Shown: positions 49,672-61,953 of the stretch, one piece after another
Position numbering within the stretch: position 1 is the first letter of the stretch
How the letters are laid out: each line of letters opens with the position of its first letter
Assembly: GCA_037976565.1 (NCBI GenBank)
Contig: CP137681.1
Span: forward strand, 29,174,627 to 29,238,626
From: Mesocentrotus franciscanus
Taxonomy: Eukaryota > Echinodermata > Echinoidea > Camarodonta > Strongylocentrotidae
Direction: 5' to 3'
Length of the DNA: 64,000 bases
Notes under the pieces: generated by a model
The model's input: the letters and a program-made list of their open reading frames with translations, nothing else
What the model was told of the DNA's origin: nothing
Database searches by the model: none
Program-made: the position numbers and the translations under genes

Positions 49672-50149
49672 TACAGTACACGCCGAAAATCTCCACAACA
49701 CGATTACACGATATATTTTTTGGATTACACGGTTTACACGATTCACCTGAATCGTGTAACCGTGTAATCGTGTAGATTTACACGATTGAAGATTGTTGCT
49801 CTGAATCGTGTAATCGTGTAAATAGTTAAGTGCATTGGTGGGATGATTCGACCAGATGCAACAAACGTGTAACTGTGTAATCGTGTAAATTTACACGATT
49901 GAAGACTGCCGCTCTGAATCGTGTAATCGTGTAAATAGTTATAATGGTTATGAGGGCATTGGTAGGATCTAGGATGATTCTGCCAGCTGCAACAATCGTT
50001 TAATCGTGTCTTGCTAACACCACTTGCTTAAACCACGTAATTGCTTTATACACCACTTGCTTACATCAAGTAATTACTGTACTTTATATTTATGAATAAA
50101 CCTTATCACTTTCTACTAACCTGTATCGTATATTAATCCGTGAGACAAG

Positions 50150-50580
50150 GTAGGAAAACGTCAGAAAGAGGAATAGAAGACACGATAGATGAGATAGTAA
50201 AGGAACAAAGATAGCTACGAGGAGAAGGGAACATATCAAAGGAAAATGATGTTTGAAAGGTCATGATAAAGATAAGGAAAAAACTATGCGAGAGAGAAAA
50301 AAGGAAAGCGAAAAAAAGAGTTGACCGGAAGAAAAGAGAGAGTGAAATAGAGTGATAGGAATAAAGACGGGCGAAACATAAAGAAAGAAATAGAAATGAG
50401 AAGTAGAAAGGCTATGAAACAGAGAGGAAAAGAGAAAATAAATAAGGTAAGAGTGGAACACAATGAAAGAAAGAGGGGCGAGAAAGATAAAAGGGGGGCA
50501 GTGGAAAGATATTGAAAGAAAGAGAGAGAGAGAGAGAGAGGGGGATGAAAAAAGCATTAGTTGAAAGAAAATGGGCACCG
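50150..50580. repeat. Purine-rich low-complexity tract
   Basis: A long AG-rich stretch (GAAAGAGAGAGAGAGAGAG at about 50516-50541). The minus-strand open frame across it is only Ser/Leu/Phe-rich low complexity. From about 50590 to 51390 the word GGGGCACTT recurs at irregular spacing. Confidence 0.7.
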
Positions 50581-50984
50581 ATCAGATTTTAATAGGGGCA
50601 TTTATCGGAGTTGATGGGGCATTTATCAAAAGTGAAGAGGGGCACTTCTAGTACCTAAAGAGGGTTACTTACTAGAGATGAAAAAGGACACATATGAGAA
50701 TGGAAAATGGACACTTATTGCAAAGGAAAATAGGAACTCGTCGAAGGAAAAGGGGCACGTGTCAAAATAAAAGGGGCACTTATCAGAGTTGAAAAGGGGA
50801 AGGGGCACTTTTACAAATTAAAAGGGGCAAATGTCAGAGAAAATGGGGACTTTTTCTACGTACAAAGGGGCACTTTTGGGGTAGTTGAAAAAGTGGGGGG
50901 CACTGCTAAACGTAACGCAAAGACAGTTGGCCATTCACTTATTCTATATCATTCTCGGCTTGCTCCTCGTAATACCTATTGTTC

Positions 50985-51205
50985 AGGGATCCTATGTTCA
51001 AGGGGGATCCCCCCCTGAACAAAAGGTATTATGTAAGGATCTCTGCCTGTAGCTAGGGTCAATGGCAGGCCACATTCAGAGTAAGCTTCTTTTGTATGTG
51101 ACAGGAAGTGTGCTATTAAGCCTTGACCGTAGCTCTCCATACATGTATAGCTGAATGCAATGTTGTAATTTACGAAAAAGAGGAAAGCCAAAAAATGGAA
51201 AGCAA
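50985..51205 (+). repeat. Direct repeat copy 1 inside the 4.59-kb element
   Basis: This about 200-bp segment (words GGATCCCCCCTGAAC, CTGCCTGTAGCTAGGG, GTGACAGGAAGTGTGC, AAGCCTTGACCGTAGCTC) recurs at about 53175-53410 in the same orientation. The two copies flank about 2 kb of other sequence. Confidence 0.8.
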
Positions 51206-51739
51206 AAATAATGATGATCATGACATAAAAAGGGAAGGGGCACTTTTACAAATTAATAGGGGCACTCGTCAAAGTAAAATGAAACTTTTCCTATGTACAA
51301 AGGGGCACTTCTTACAAAGTTGAAAGGGCACTTGTTCTATGTAAAAAGAAGCACTTTTGGGGTACTTGAACAATTGTGGGAGGGGCACTGTACCGCTAGC
51401 TAAACATAACACAAGACAGTTTTCCACTCACTTATTCTATTCTTTCTCGGCTTGCTACTGTTCTGTGTAGCAGTGGCGGATCCAGGGTGGGGCTTGGGCC
51501 CCACCCCTGGCAAAATTAATCATAAAAAGATGGTAACGAAAAAAATCTCTAAAATAAAAGGCGGGCCCCACCCTGGGAAAAAAAAGTTTTAAAAAAGATG
51601 GTAACCACAATTTTACCCTTTTCTCTTTTTTTGCTAAGGGGGCTGTTGTTGAGTAAAACAAAAATAGTGCTCACTACCCCCTCCCCGCTTATGCGCCGCC
51701 AAATATTTTCTCATGAATTGGGGTCTCTCCCTCGTGAAT

Positions 51740-52500
51740 AAATAATTATGTGAATAAAATGTTTACAAAAGTAATTAAATAGAAAATCATGTACAATTAT
51801 ATAATACAATAAACATGTACAAATAAGATGAGAAATATATAGTAAATATTTTTCAATAAATTAGAGAGGTAATTTAGAACGCAGGAGACCACCATCGTGA
51901 GCGGTTGGGCTGGAGATGGATGGCGGCCTCATACAAAAAAAAAAATTGGCGACATAACTCTCTTGGGAAAACTGAGTGATCATGTGGGTGCAGTGCAAGT
52001 GCAGGTGCAGAAAGCAATTGCATGATAAAGAATAAAATAAGTCACGATTGTATTATACTAACTTAAAGAGTGAGGAGCGTATGATTGTATTATTTGTCGT
52101 TTAAGTGTAGCTTTTAAGGAGTAGATGGTTGAACAAGACTTTATGTTGTCGGGAAAATTATTTCAAATGTCCGGACCAGAATGTCTAACAGATTTGTGTG
52201 TTACTGATAATTTGGGATTTGTAGGATGGAAGTTTCCAGATATGCGAGTAGGGTATGAATGAACAGAAGTATTAAACCTAAACATGTTATCAAAGGTCAA
52301 AGGATGGTGGAAGTTGATTATAAATATATTTAAACATAATGACTGCTACCTGAATAGTGTTCAAATCGATTTTTAAAATTTTTTTTTAGTGTTTTAGGTT
52401 TATAGAATAAAGGATCATGCAGTGTGAGCTAAGGAATGCGAACCTGTACAAATACGTATGGCTTTCTTTTGCAGTTTAAACATAGAATTAATTTTTGTCG
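51740..52500 (-). mobile_element. LINE 3' fragment (RT C-terminus)
   Basis: On the minus strand, about 52290-52070 encodes a degraded peptide with TNPKLSVTHKSVRHSGPDIWN, the C-terminal motif found at the end of many APE-type LINE ORF2 proteins. The same kind of motif lies at about 44390-44270 in the larger LINE. Only the 3' end is present. Confidence 0.6.
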
Positions 52501-53174
52501 AACCACAATTTGCCCATACACTATTACAATATGTTATATACGGAAAACTAGCGTATTATATGTTAGGAATAAGGTGGCATGGGGTAGAAGGTTGTACCTA
52601 CAAATCATATATCCTCAGAAAGATTTTATTTTATTTTATTTTTTATTAAAGATTACGCGCTGGACAGATTTTCATCAATTAAACAGTATATTATAGAACC
52701 CCAATAAACCAATTTTTAATATAAACTATGTCTACGACATATGCTTGACTCATCTACATTATATTTTTTCCAGTTACGTGGGGAAATTATACTAGTTATA
52801 ACGTTGTTACGTTTGCCCCCTAGGAGAGCGGCCATATTTTTTTATTTTTGTATCCTAGCATTAAATTTCGACCTTGAAATTTCGCCTAATGCAGGCCTAA
52901 AATCTTATTTGTTGACCATTTAAAAATGACAGTGATACAACAAGCACATATTTGTCCAGAATTTTTGTTTAGGTAATTGAAGATTTTACTCCCGTGCCCC
53001 AAAACCGATGTTTTGGCTGTAAAAAGTTCCTCGATGTATTGACCTGCCTACCCTCAGGGCAGCATGTCGGGCAATGAAATGCGCATCCTCCGTGCAGGGC
53101 GTATACGTACAGCGCATTTCTACTAGGGGTATAGGAGCCGCTGTTACATTTGCCCGTGTTACTTTTATCCCCTT

Positions 53175-53410
53175 GAACATAGGATCCCCCCTGAACAATA
53201 GGTATTATGTAATGATCTACAGCACTGCCTGTAGCTAGGGCAACGACCTTTGTCCCCGGCGAGGGTCAATGGCAGGCTACATTCAGAGTAAGCTTCTTTT
53301 GTATGTGACAGGAAGTGTGCCATTAAGCCTTGACCGTAGCTCTTCATACATGTAGCTGAATGCAATGTTGTAAAGGTAATTTACAAAAATGAGGAAAGCC
53401 AAAAAGCAAT
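53175..53410 (+). repeat. Direct repeat copy 2 inside the 4.59-kb element
   Basis: The partner of the segment at about 50985-51205, with a 20-30 bp insert (CAACGACCTTTGTCCCCGGC) absent from copy 1. Confidence 0.8.
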
Positions 53411-54263
53411 AAGTAATCAAAGTATAATTTTTGTGACCCTTTTCAAGCTGCCAATGACGTAAAACATATCAGCCAAGGCCCGAACTCGTGGGAAAAAATG
53501 ACGCCTCGCCCTCTCATATGGATAATGACGGAATAAAATACATAATATATCGATAAATATATTATAGTAACGAATGAGCTGGTGAACATAATTCTAGTTG
53601 GTACTGCCTTGTATTGTAAAAGTATCACAACATACTCAGTTATGTTAGCCCTCCTTTAAGTTTTGTAATAATTCTTGTTTATTTACAATTTAGAAATAAA
53701 AAAATTCCCCCCCTTCCTTCGATCGTCGTTCATCGCTTTTCTTTTTCTCACCGAGGATTAAATCCGAGTAATTTTCGGAAGTGGACTGATTTTTTAATTT
53801 TTACAGTCTAAAAATAAAACTAGATACACACACCGCAATTAAAAATATGTAAGAGAGACAGAAAGAGTAATCTCCTCGTCCCGTTGTCCTCGTTCAACCC
53901 TCCCTCCCTTCTCAGCTCTTGGCTATTCCCGCTTCTACTGAACAAGACTTCCTAACCTGCTCACCATCACCACTGAAAATAAATTGTAACACAATTCCAG
54001 CGAGCAATCGAATCGTGTAAATTTTGAAACGTGTAATCGTGTTGCGGAGATTTTTGGCGTGCAAATTACACGATTACACGATTCGACCTGAATTGAGGAA
54101 TCGTGTAATTTTACACGATTACACGTTTACACGATTCAAATTTCGCTTAAGTGGCAAAAGACGAATCGTGTAAAAATAAATGGTTACACGTTTCCAGCGA
54201 GCAATCGAATCGTGTAAATTTTGAATCGTGTAATCGTGTTGCGGAGATTTTTGGCGTGTACTG

Positions 54264-55700
54264 TAGCTTGTTCCCCGTTATCAAATTAAAGTCGTCCACG
54301 TAGGGTGTCGTTATTATTTTCCTGTCTCCCCATTTGTATCTGAACTGATCCTGCTGTTCCTTCAGATATTCTAGAACGGGATTAAAAACACATGAGGAAA
54401 ATTTTAGGAGACAGGGGGTCCCCTTGAAATACTCCGCGCTTGAATTCGAAAGGTTTTGTTATCCATCCGGGGTCTCTTACCCTGCCATTGAACCGTGAAT
54501 ACAGCGTTGCTACGTATCTTGCAACTGGCGTCGGTATTGCGTAACGCTCCATTGATGATGTGATCAGCTGGTGGCTTACACTGCCAAATGCATCCGCCAA
54601 ATCAAAGAATGTAGTGTAAAGCGGTCTTTTCTTGCACTTTGCGTCACTCAAGATTTCATGTAGAACAATATTATGTTCGATGCATCCGTTCACTCCGTCA
54701 ATAAAAGCCTTTTGAACTGTTTTATCAATAAAGTTATTTTCAGTAAGATAAGACATTGATCTTCGGGCAATAATCTGGTGGAAAACTTTGCTGATACAGG
54801 ATGTTAACGAAATCATACAAAAGTTTTCTGGCTTATCGGTATCCCCTGACTTATATATGAGCCTTACTTTAGATTCTGACCAACTTTCGGGCAGGTCTCC
54901 AGGGTCAAGAATCTTGTTATACAGAGTTGCAAGGAAGTGGTGCACAGAGTCCAAATGTTTTATCATTCCGTACATAAGGCCATCATTTCCAGGTGCTGAC
55001 ATAGCCTTTTTCCGTCTTAACACATTCTTAACATCTTTCGGTTTAATTGGAGTCATGTCAAACTCAAAGCGGTCAGGGGTATCAATAGTCACATAAGGGA
55101 ACCAGTTCAGAGGACCGGTATTAATCACATTTGGTGTGCTGTATTTACCTCCAAAATAATTATTAGCAACATCTTCAGAAAATAATGGTTTTATTGGTGC
55201 CTCGTTGAGCGAACCGGTACATGCAGCTTTCAAGAATTCATAAAAGTTATTCCGGTATCTTTTTTCCAAGTGTGATCTAGATTTATCATATTTCTTTTGT
55301 TTATCTTGTTTCCTCAAATACGACACAGCTTTAACTGCCGCTCTGAAAGCCTTTCTGTCCTCGGCTGTTCCATTTTTACCAAAGGCCCTTTTCCGAAGAA
55401 CGTTCTTACACTTTCGGGCTTGGGTTAGTGATTTCAGTTCATGCTCAATGTATCTGTCGTTTAATTTCTTGTCATCTTGACCACTAAAGTATTCTGTCAG
55501 AATGCTCGTTAGGTCGTCAGCTGCGGACTTCGGGGTAACAATACCGCACCAAGATCGTGGTGTAGCAATGTTAAACGGTCTTTTATCGCGGCATTGTGGG
55601 GTTGCCATTTGGTGGCCCTCAGATATGGGACGTTGAATCTCAGACAATTAGCCTGGAATTTGAAGAACAATAATAACGACCCAATGAGCACGTATGGAGG
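54264..55700 (-). mobile_element. R2/NeSL-like non-LTR retrotransposon, 5' half (RT)
   Basis: The 421-codon frame contains reverse transcriptase blocks: SAPGNDGLMYGMIKHL, KSGDTDKPENF, a KAFIDGVNGCIEHN block, FFDLADAFGSVSHQL and KRGVFQGDPLSP. The QGDPLSP form is typical of R2-type and related early-branching LINEs, as opposed to the PQGS form in the APE-type LINE nearby. A one-base expansion of a T run near 54390 breaks the frame. Downstream, in the shifted frame, a YVDD catalytic motif follows. No N-terminal zinc fingers are visible, so the copy looks 5'-truncated at about 55700. The element resumes at 49671 after a 4.59-kb insertion. Confidence 0.85.
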
Positions 55701-55865
55701 CATTGCGGTTGTTAGGTGATTCGTCGCCGGTTAGGAAAATTCGAGAGTTCCGATATATCGAGAGTGAAGATTTATGATAAACGTACCTTATCTTTTCAGG
55801 GCTCCAGGTTCACATATAAGTCACCAAACGAAATGATATATAATCACAAGATTACAGATGATATT

Positions 55866-56234
55866 AATATATCAGTAATAATAATAATAATAATAGTTCG
55901 TCCTTATATAGCGCATTTCAGGACCGCAGGCCCTCTCAATGCGCTTTACAGATATATATTATTACCCCGGTCATCGGATTCATGCTTACTCGCACACAAT
56001 GTATGCACATTTTCCACTCCCTGGGAGCATTCCAGCCAGTCGCCATTTTACAAGCGCCACTTGCTAATCAAACCACATTTACTTTCGCATCCTACCGGGT
56101 ACCCATTTAACACCTGGGTGGAGAGTGGCAAATGTAGATCAATGTCTTGCCAAAGGACATTAGTGCCGCGGTGGGACTTGAACCGCGGACCTTGTGATCC
56201 ACAGTCCGTTGACATATCCACTCGTCCACGGCAC
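55866..56234 (-). repeat. tRNA-derived SINE (family A)
   Basis: The head (56234-56163, minus) is tRNA-like: GTGCCGT pairs with GCGGCAC as a 7-bp acceptor stem, TGGACGAGTGG is A-box-like and GGTTCAAGTCC is B-box-like. The T stem is degraded, so it is not a working tRNA. The body runs to a (TTA)n tail at about 55870-55895. The same body, with ACACCTGGGTGGAGAGTGG and CTTGCCAAAGGACATTAGTG, is at 42030-42285. Confidence 0.75.
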
Positions 56235-56399
56235 CTCTACGCAAGTAACAGCACAGATAACAATCTGTGTGGGGCTGCCAATAGCAAAGTTGCAGAGATT
56301 TGCAGTGGTGTGATTACCAAGATACCAGCGCCATTTCCATCTCAGAAACAGAATGGCATAAGTTTGAAATGAATCGGACTAATAGTAAGGAAGTTATGA

Positions 56400-58747
56400 A
56401 TGTTTGAAATATGAGATCACTAAGTCTATGCGAATCTCAAATTGGTAGTTTGGTCAGTGGATTGTGACGTAGGACGTAAATAACTCTCCCATTTGCCGTG
56501 TACAAAAATATCATTAATTTCTGATTTTCTTCGCCCTTGGGGCACTACTCAAAATATATTATAGATAGCATATTATTATAGGTCCTCTAAAAAGAATAAA
56601 CCCTCCTGAGCAATGAATTTTTGAAAATTTTTAGTCATTTTATATGTTGGAACAGATGGGAAAGTAGTCCGGACCTACTTCACATTGACATTACCACTTC
56701 AGCCTATTTGAAGTGCCCATACATATAGTGATTACAACTTCAAAAATTCATATCTTTCATATATTTAGTCAGATTTAATTGAAACTTTCATCAGTTTGCT
56801 TCTCTGATTTTTCTGCTTTCTTTTAGAGTAGTTGTCTATTTGTGTTGGGTTTCCCTTTAAAGAGAAAGTTGAGTTCTTGGAAGAGGTGAAAAATAATTTG
56901 TGACTGTTATCATTGTTATTATGCAAGTGTGGAAGAACATCAGATAAAAAATGTTCCCTGAAAAGCATGGCTCTTGAAATGCTTTCATATTCTAAATATG
57001 ACAAGTGTTTGTGAACAAAGATACATTACAAATATGAAGTCTTTTCTTCATAGCTTGTTTGAATTACTTGATAGTAATATCACAGAATTTTGATGGAATT
57101 CAAAGATAATGCTGAACATACTGTCTTTTTGAATTTTTTTTAATTACAGATTAGAACATGTATATGTTGCTGTCATATATTCAAGAATTTTGATGTACTT
57201 TAATGTACATGTTTGTGAAAGATGGATACAAAAATATAAATCTTGAATGTATTTCGTATTGATTAAAGACATCTCATTAACACCACCAGATATAAGAAAT
57301 TAAAACCCTAAAGGTTTGTGTGACCTTTTCCACAATTCAAAAGATTAAAGCGTAAATCAACAAAAATGCATGGGTGTAAAAGTGATGAAAATCTTAAGTG
57401 GGTGAGAGTGTAAAATACTAAAAAAGGCTATCCTTCCTTAAAAGTTATGCTTTAGTTTTTAGGAGATCAGAATTCCCGAGCTGGCTCCATAACATGTACA
57501 GTGTATGCTGTAATCCTTTACCATCATATATGACATTTAAATAGAATATCAAAAAACAACCAACACAAAATTGATAATGACCTTTCTTCAGGTATGTACA
57601 ACTTTCTTTTACAACTTATAATACATTCTAAATGAACATATGTTTCACAAGTGTGCCCTACTCATTCCAGGAACTAGTACACTATTATGATTTACATATT
57701 TAGCATTCTGTCAATGTTTGGGACATCAACTGGCAAAATACCAAAGTTGATAATACCAGGGGTCTGACTTGAAGACTAATTACATCAAATTCAGTACAAG
57801 TAAATCCCTAGAAGGGACCCAGTTGGAATGTTCATATATCCCTGTATACAACAAGTTTCCTAACACAGTATATATTCTCCTTTTGGTCATTTCTTTTTTC
57901 ACATCTTGCAGTGGTTTTATATGGGGTTGTCCCGTCGTCACACACTTGTCCCGTACGTCACATTTCTTAATTTGATTATGTAATCAACACAGAATTTTTG
58001 TAATTTTTGTTAAACCTATTTTTTGTTAGGTATTCATCTAAATTAGAACTTCCTAGAATATCTTTTAAAAAATATATATTTTCATAATTAAAATTAAACA
58101 AATTATGTTCAAAATTGTGACGTACGAGACATCACACTTTGGAACCTACCTCATTTGCATAATTAATTAATTTTGAAAGTTTTATATTTTTTCCTATTTT
58201 CTAGCATTATGGTCTACATGTCCTGAGATATTTAATTTAAAAAAGATAATTCAAATTAGATACAAAAATAAAAATGTAATGTCCCGTACGTCACGCTAAT
58301 TAATAAAAATCGAAGTTCGTGACCTTGGCATTCTTCGTATTTTGATTTAAAAAAAAAATTTTAATCAGATTCATAAAATTCATAGTTTCAGCTTTAAAAT
58401 GATGTATAGTTTGTTAAATATATATAAAGATGAAATTTGACCCCCAGAGGGAACAATAGCTTGGACCTGCCCTCAAATAACATACGACTGTTTACATGGT
58501 GCTCCCGCCCACCCTCTAGGTTTCCATGGTTAGTATTCACACTTAAAGGCTTTTGTTAATACTGCTGCCGCCTTAGTGAAAAGACCATTGATATGTATCC
58601 TTCTATCAAAACAACCAGCGTATATGAGACATTTAAAGGAATTACATAAAATTTAAATGTAGATTAGAAAAGGGAAGAGATGGTAATCTGGAATGAAATT
58701 AAAGTAAACACTCACACATACAACACAATTGTGGATGAACTGCTCAC
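56400..58747. other. AT-rich stretch, no gene; GTCCCGTACGTCAC words
   Basis: No supported exon. Between about 57923 and 58310 the word TCCCGTACGTCAC recurs in direct and inverted form in AT-rich DNA, which looks like a degraded repetitive element. The first bases (to about 56430) repeat a segment also present at about 43310-43385. Confidence 0.4.
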
Positions 58748-58909
58748 CTCTGATTCTTTTCCTTTCCTTGCAAGTGTTTCAAAAAAACAATGATGGACTG
58801 CAGCTTCATGTAGTAGAGAAGCTTTCTTCAAGGATGGCATGGTGCATATTATCTCTGCCACATCAAGTGACATAGTAGGTCCACAATCTCTCTGAATATG
58901 GAGTTCACC
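58748..58909 (-). CDS. LRR exon following NACHT (two repeats)
   Basis: This 162-bp exon encodes 54 residues in phase 0/0. I found it by hand from its splice sites: acceptor TTATCCAG before GGTGAA, donor TCAGAG/GTGAGC. The peptide carries ICTMPSLKKASL, which aligns with LCSMPNLTDLTL of the tandem array, and FFETLARKGKES, which aligns with FCSTLKAKASSL. It is therefore a diverged member of the same two-LRR cassette family. Matching phase with the NACHT exon about 3 kb upstream strongly suggests it is the first LRR exon. An overlapping open frame that starts with ATG in this region reads the wrong frame and is not the product. Confidence 0.8.
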
Positions 58910-61900
58910 CTGGATAAAATGACAAAGTGATTACTGATGGGGTGCAGAATATAGATGTTCACTTGGATGTTGGGCGGTTGCCCTAGATGTGCTGCTAGAA
59001 CTACAGAGAAGGAAAAGAAAATAAATAAGGGTACAGGCTGAAGAACAATTGCCATGACATTTCATATCAAATTCCTATTTTTGCGACAGTAGGAATATCT
59101 CATCTTAGTTTACCATGTACTAAACAGAGAATCCTTAAATGAAATAAAAAGAGAGTATAAGTCTAAGAACAGGTTTCAAAGGAGATTATGTAAGTTCACA
59201 CCAGCTGGTGCCTCATACCTAATAATCATTTATGAATGTTACTAGGAACACTATCACTAAATTAAAAGGGTGGATACGGAGCAAAAATCTAGGCTCGCAA
59301 AGGAGAAAAGAAATAAAATGTTGATACCCCCTGCATGAGCACATACATGTATTCAGCCTGACCAAGGGAGAGTGAAGCAGAAGATAAGATGAATTTATCT
59401 ACAGCAATCATGTACATATATGTTAAGAATTGCAATATCAATAACATCAATTTTACACAGGGCCAAGAATATCAAACAGACTCTTTTTTGCCCTGTTAAA
59501 CATTTATAAACCAAGAATTGGGATTTCACTTAGGCAAGAAATATTTTTTTGGAAGGGATGAAACTGTGCAAACTATTGATGAAGTTCCCTTTCCCCAAAA
59601 TTTATCTCATCTAAAAGGTATACATGTAGATGCACTGTGTATATATTATGCACGTGCCAATACATAGCTTCAATGTAATTGCATTGACGCCCTCGTCAAT
59701 GCCTTGTAAATTTGCGCATTCTCAATTCTTTTTCTTATTCCTTTTCCACCCAATTCACATTCGTTTTGCACGCAGTGCTTGTTATTCCTAATTAGGTTCC
59801 TTTCAGATTTTGCATGCATATTCTTTACCATCTCATCGTGTCATGTGCCCTGAACTGACCGTCCAGACGCCATTTTGACTGTTTTGGGTCCGTTTTCATG
59901 CCTTTCTTTCAGCCTACCTATCTCCACTATCCTACTGTATATGCTACAGACTTCTAAGTTCTAACAGATTACCCTAGATAGAGCAAGAGTTGCCCTTCAT
60001 CTTTGACATACAAATGGCCCTTCAAAATGCAATCTTCATGCTCTAAATTTAAGTCTGAAATCAACTCATTCAAGAATTGCTAAATTCTTTAAATATTGAC
60101 CAATAAAAAAGAAAATTACCATAACTTTGTCATATCAAGTCCTTTCTGTCTTAAAGTTTTTACAGCATCTTTATCTTTGCATTGCACATGTTTCTGCTGA
60201 ATTTCACATATCAATTGATGGTCACGCATGATATGAATAGCACCCTCTAAACGGTTCTGAAAATGGATGTGTTTATGTGGCCATCATGCCTGGCTTAATC
60301 AGTACCCTTTATTGGATTTAGATACTTCAAGATATACCCTTTTGAGCAACAACAAAAAACTAGATGGATCTTCGACTGCGCGCAGTCGAAAATGATGCCT
60401 CCAATATATAGCGATTGTAGAAACCAAAACAGAAGCAATTTTTAAAATTCAATTTTGATTGTAATCCATTAACAGGTTCTCAGAATATCGTGATTATACA
60501 AGCTATTTTTCATATACTGTACATGTATGACCCTTTGATTTTTTACCTCATGACCCTAACATCTAATCAGTTCATTGGCTCTGCAAGATACATACATGTC
60601 CTGAGTTTGATAGTAAATTAGTAATCCATCCGTCGGTTCTAATGATAATGCGTTCACAAGCTATTTTGGCATACATAATGAGCCCCATGACCTTTGACCT
60701 CATGACCCTAAAATCTAATCAGTTCATTGGCTCTGCAAGATACATACATGTCATGAGTTTCATGGTAATCCGTCCATTGGTTTTAATGATGTGATCACGA
60801 GCTATTTTTGCATACATAATGAGCAATTAGTCCTGTGACCTTTGACCTTTGACCTCGTGACCCCAAAATCTAATCAGTTCATTGGCTCTGCAAGATATAT
60901 ACATGACCCACGTTTGGCGGAAATCCATCAATCGGTTCTTGAGATAACGCGATCACGAGAACGGGACGTACAAAAGGACAGACGGACAACTACTTCGTTG
61001 CGGAGGCATACAAAATGCACCCTACCACTGACCGACTTTGCATCTTGCTCTCAAAAACCATACTTTTAAGGAAAATTCCTAAATAACTTCAATTTGCAAA
61101 CTTTATACGTAGGTCTATGAAACTTGGCAGACATGTGTATCAACCTACTTGAAAACCGCCTGCCAATTAAGTTTTGGTAAATTTCATGACGTCGATCATC
61201 ACAAGGTTATTGTAAAAAAATGCTGAATTTGCTATGCATCACATTACAATACATGACATGCTTGTAGTACATTAGCGTGGATGACAATGGGGTACAGTCA
61301 AAATGACAGCAATGAAATGCCCTTTGAAATGATACCCTACACATTATATTTCCACACAGAAAATGTTGAGTAAATTGAAATTGAAAGCAGGTCACAATTC
61401 GGATTACGCAGGGTTTCCGCCCAATTGTAACACATACTTGCTATGACGTCAATTTTCAGACTGATTTTTGCCCCCTTCCCAATTTCTTTTATCTTAAAAT
61501 TTTGCAAATATATTCTGGGTGACCAAACACAGGGCATCTCATAGCCGGATTTTAAAATTTTTCAACCAAGACTTTTTAGACGCCATTTTAAATCCTGCAT
61601 TACAGTGTATCGCACTATATGCATCACGTATTAGTATGTTAGCATGCAAGCCCATGTACATGTGTAGGCCAAAGTATATGGAAAACCATACGTGCATAAT
61701 GACGTGTGCCTTGTTGCGTGTTGTGAACATACATGTAGGATCATCTAATATCTTTATTTATCTGCTCAAAGAAATGGAAATATAGTTATCCAATTGCAGT
61801 TCTAGTTTCCAAATTATTACTGTTAAAACCTCCTTGATGCACCCTTCCATAATTATACTGTTGTACTGTAAGAAAATTGCAAAAGACGTAAAAGTAAGAA

Positions 61901-61953
61901 CTTTTTCAAAAATGGATGAACTAATTTTTTTATCAAACTGTGATCAAACTTAC
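58910..61953 (-). other. Intron between NACHT and first LRR exon
   Basis: I see no exon here. The stretch holds AT-rich unique sequence and a tandem repeat block at about 60530-61010 (listed separately). Confidence 0.55.
60530..61010 (+). repeat. GACCTTTGACC tandem repeat block, ~130-bp units
   Basis: There are about three diverged copies of a unit with the order TGACCTTTGACCTCATGACC, ATCTAATCAGTTCATTGGC, a run of AAGATACATACATG, a TCGGTTCT-like word and GATCACGAGC. The block ends in a GGACAGACGG-rich stretch and a short stem around TTCGTTGCGGAGG. Similar blocks lie at about 5.04-5.6 kb and 47.2-47.9 kb. Diverged related words occur near 17930-18120. Confidence 0.7.

Larger units (their letters stand above)
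49674..54263. mobile_element. 4.59-kb TIR/foldback element with TA duplication
   Basis: The ends are inverted repeats beginning CAGTACACGCC, with only two mismatches over about 39 bp, and TA flanks both sides (49672-49673 and 54264-54265). A TA target duplication with CAGT ends fits the Tc1/mariner-like superfamily. Both arms are built of repeated CGTGTAAT/ATTACACG words (49720-50000 and 54000-54240). The right end is doubled: a second copy of the terminal module sits at 53999-54061. I find no transposase, so it is probably non-autonomous. Cargo includes AG-rich DNA, a pair of direct repeats and a LINE fragment. Confidence 0.8.

Noticed and set aside
51471..51720. Second hAT-like MITE
   Set aside because: Only one CAGTGGCGGATCCAGG end is clear; no matching inverted end was found.
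56163..56234. Functional tRNA gene
   Set aside because: The acceptor stem pairs, but the T stem does not and the sequence continues into a SINE body with a (TTA)n tail.
55716..56372. 218-codon plus-strand frame
   Set aside because: It covers the SINE on its opposite strand and has no recognisable protein family.
58849..59055. 68-residue minus-strand open frame
   Set aside because: It overlaps the LRR exon in the wrong frame and extends into intron.
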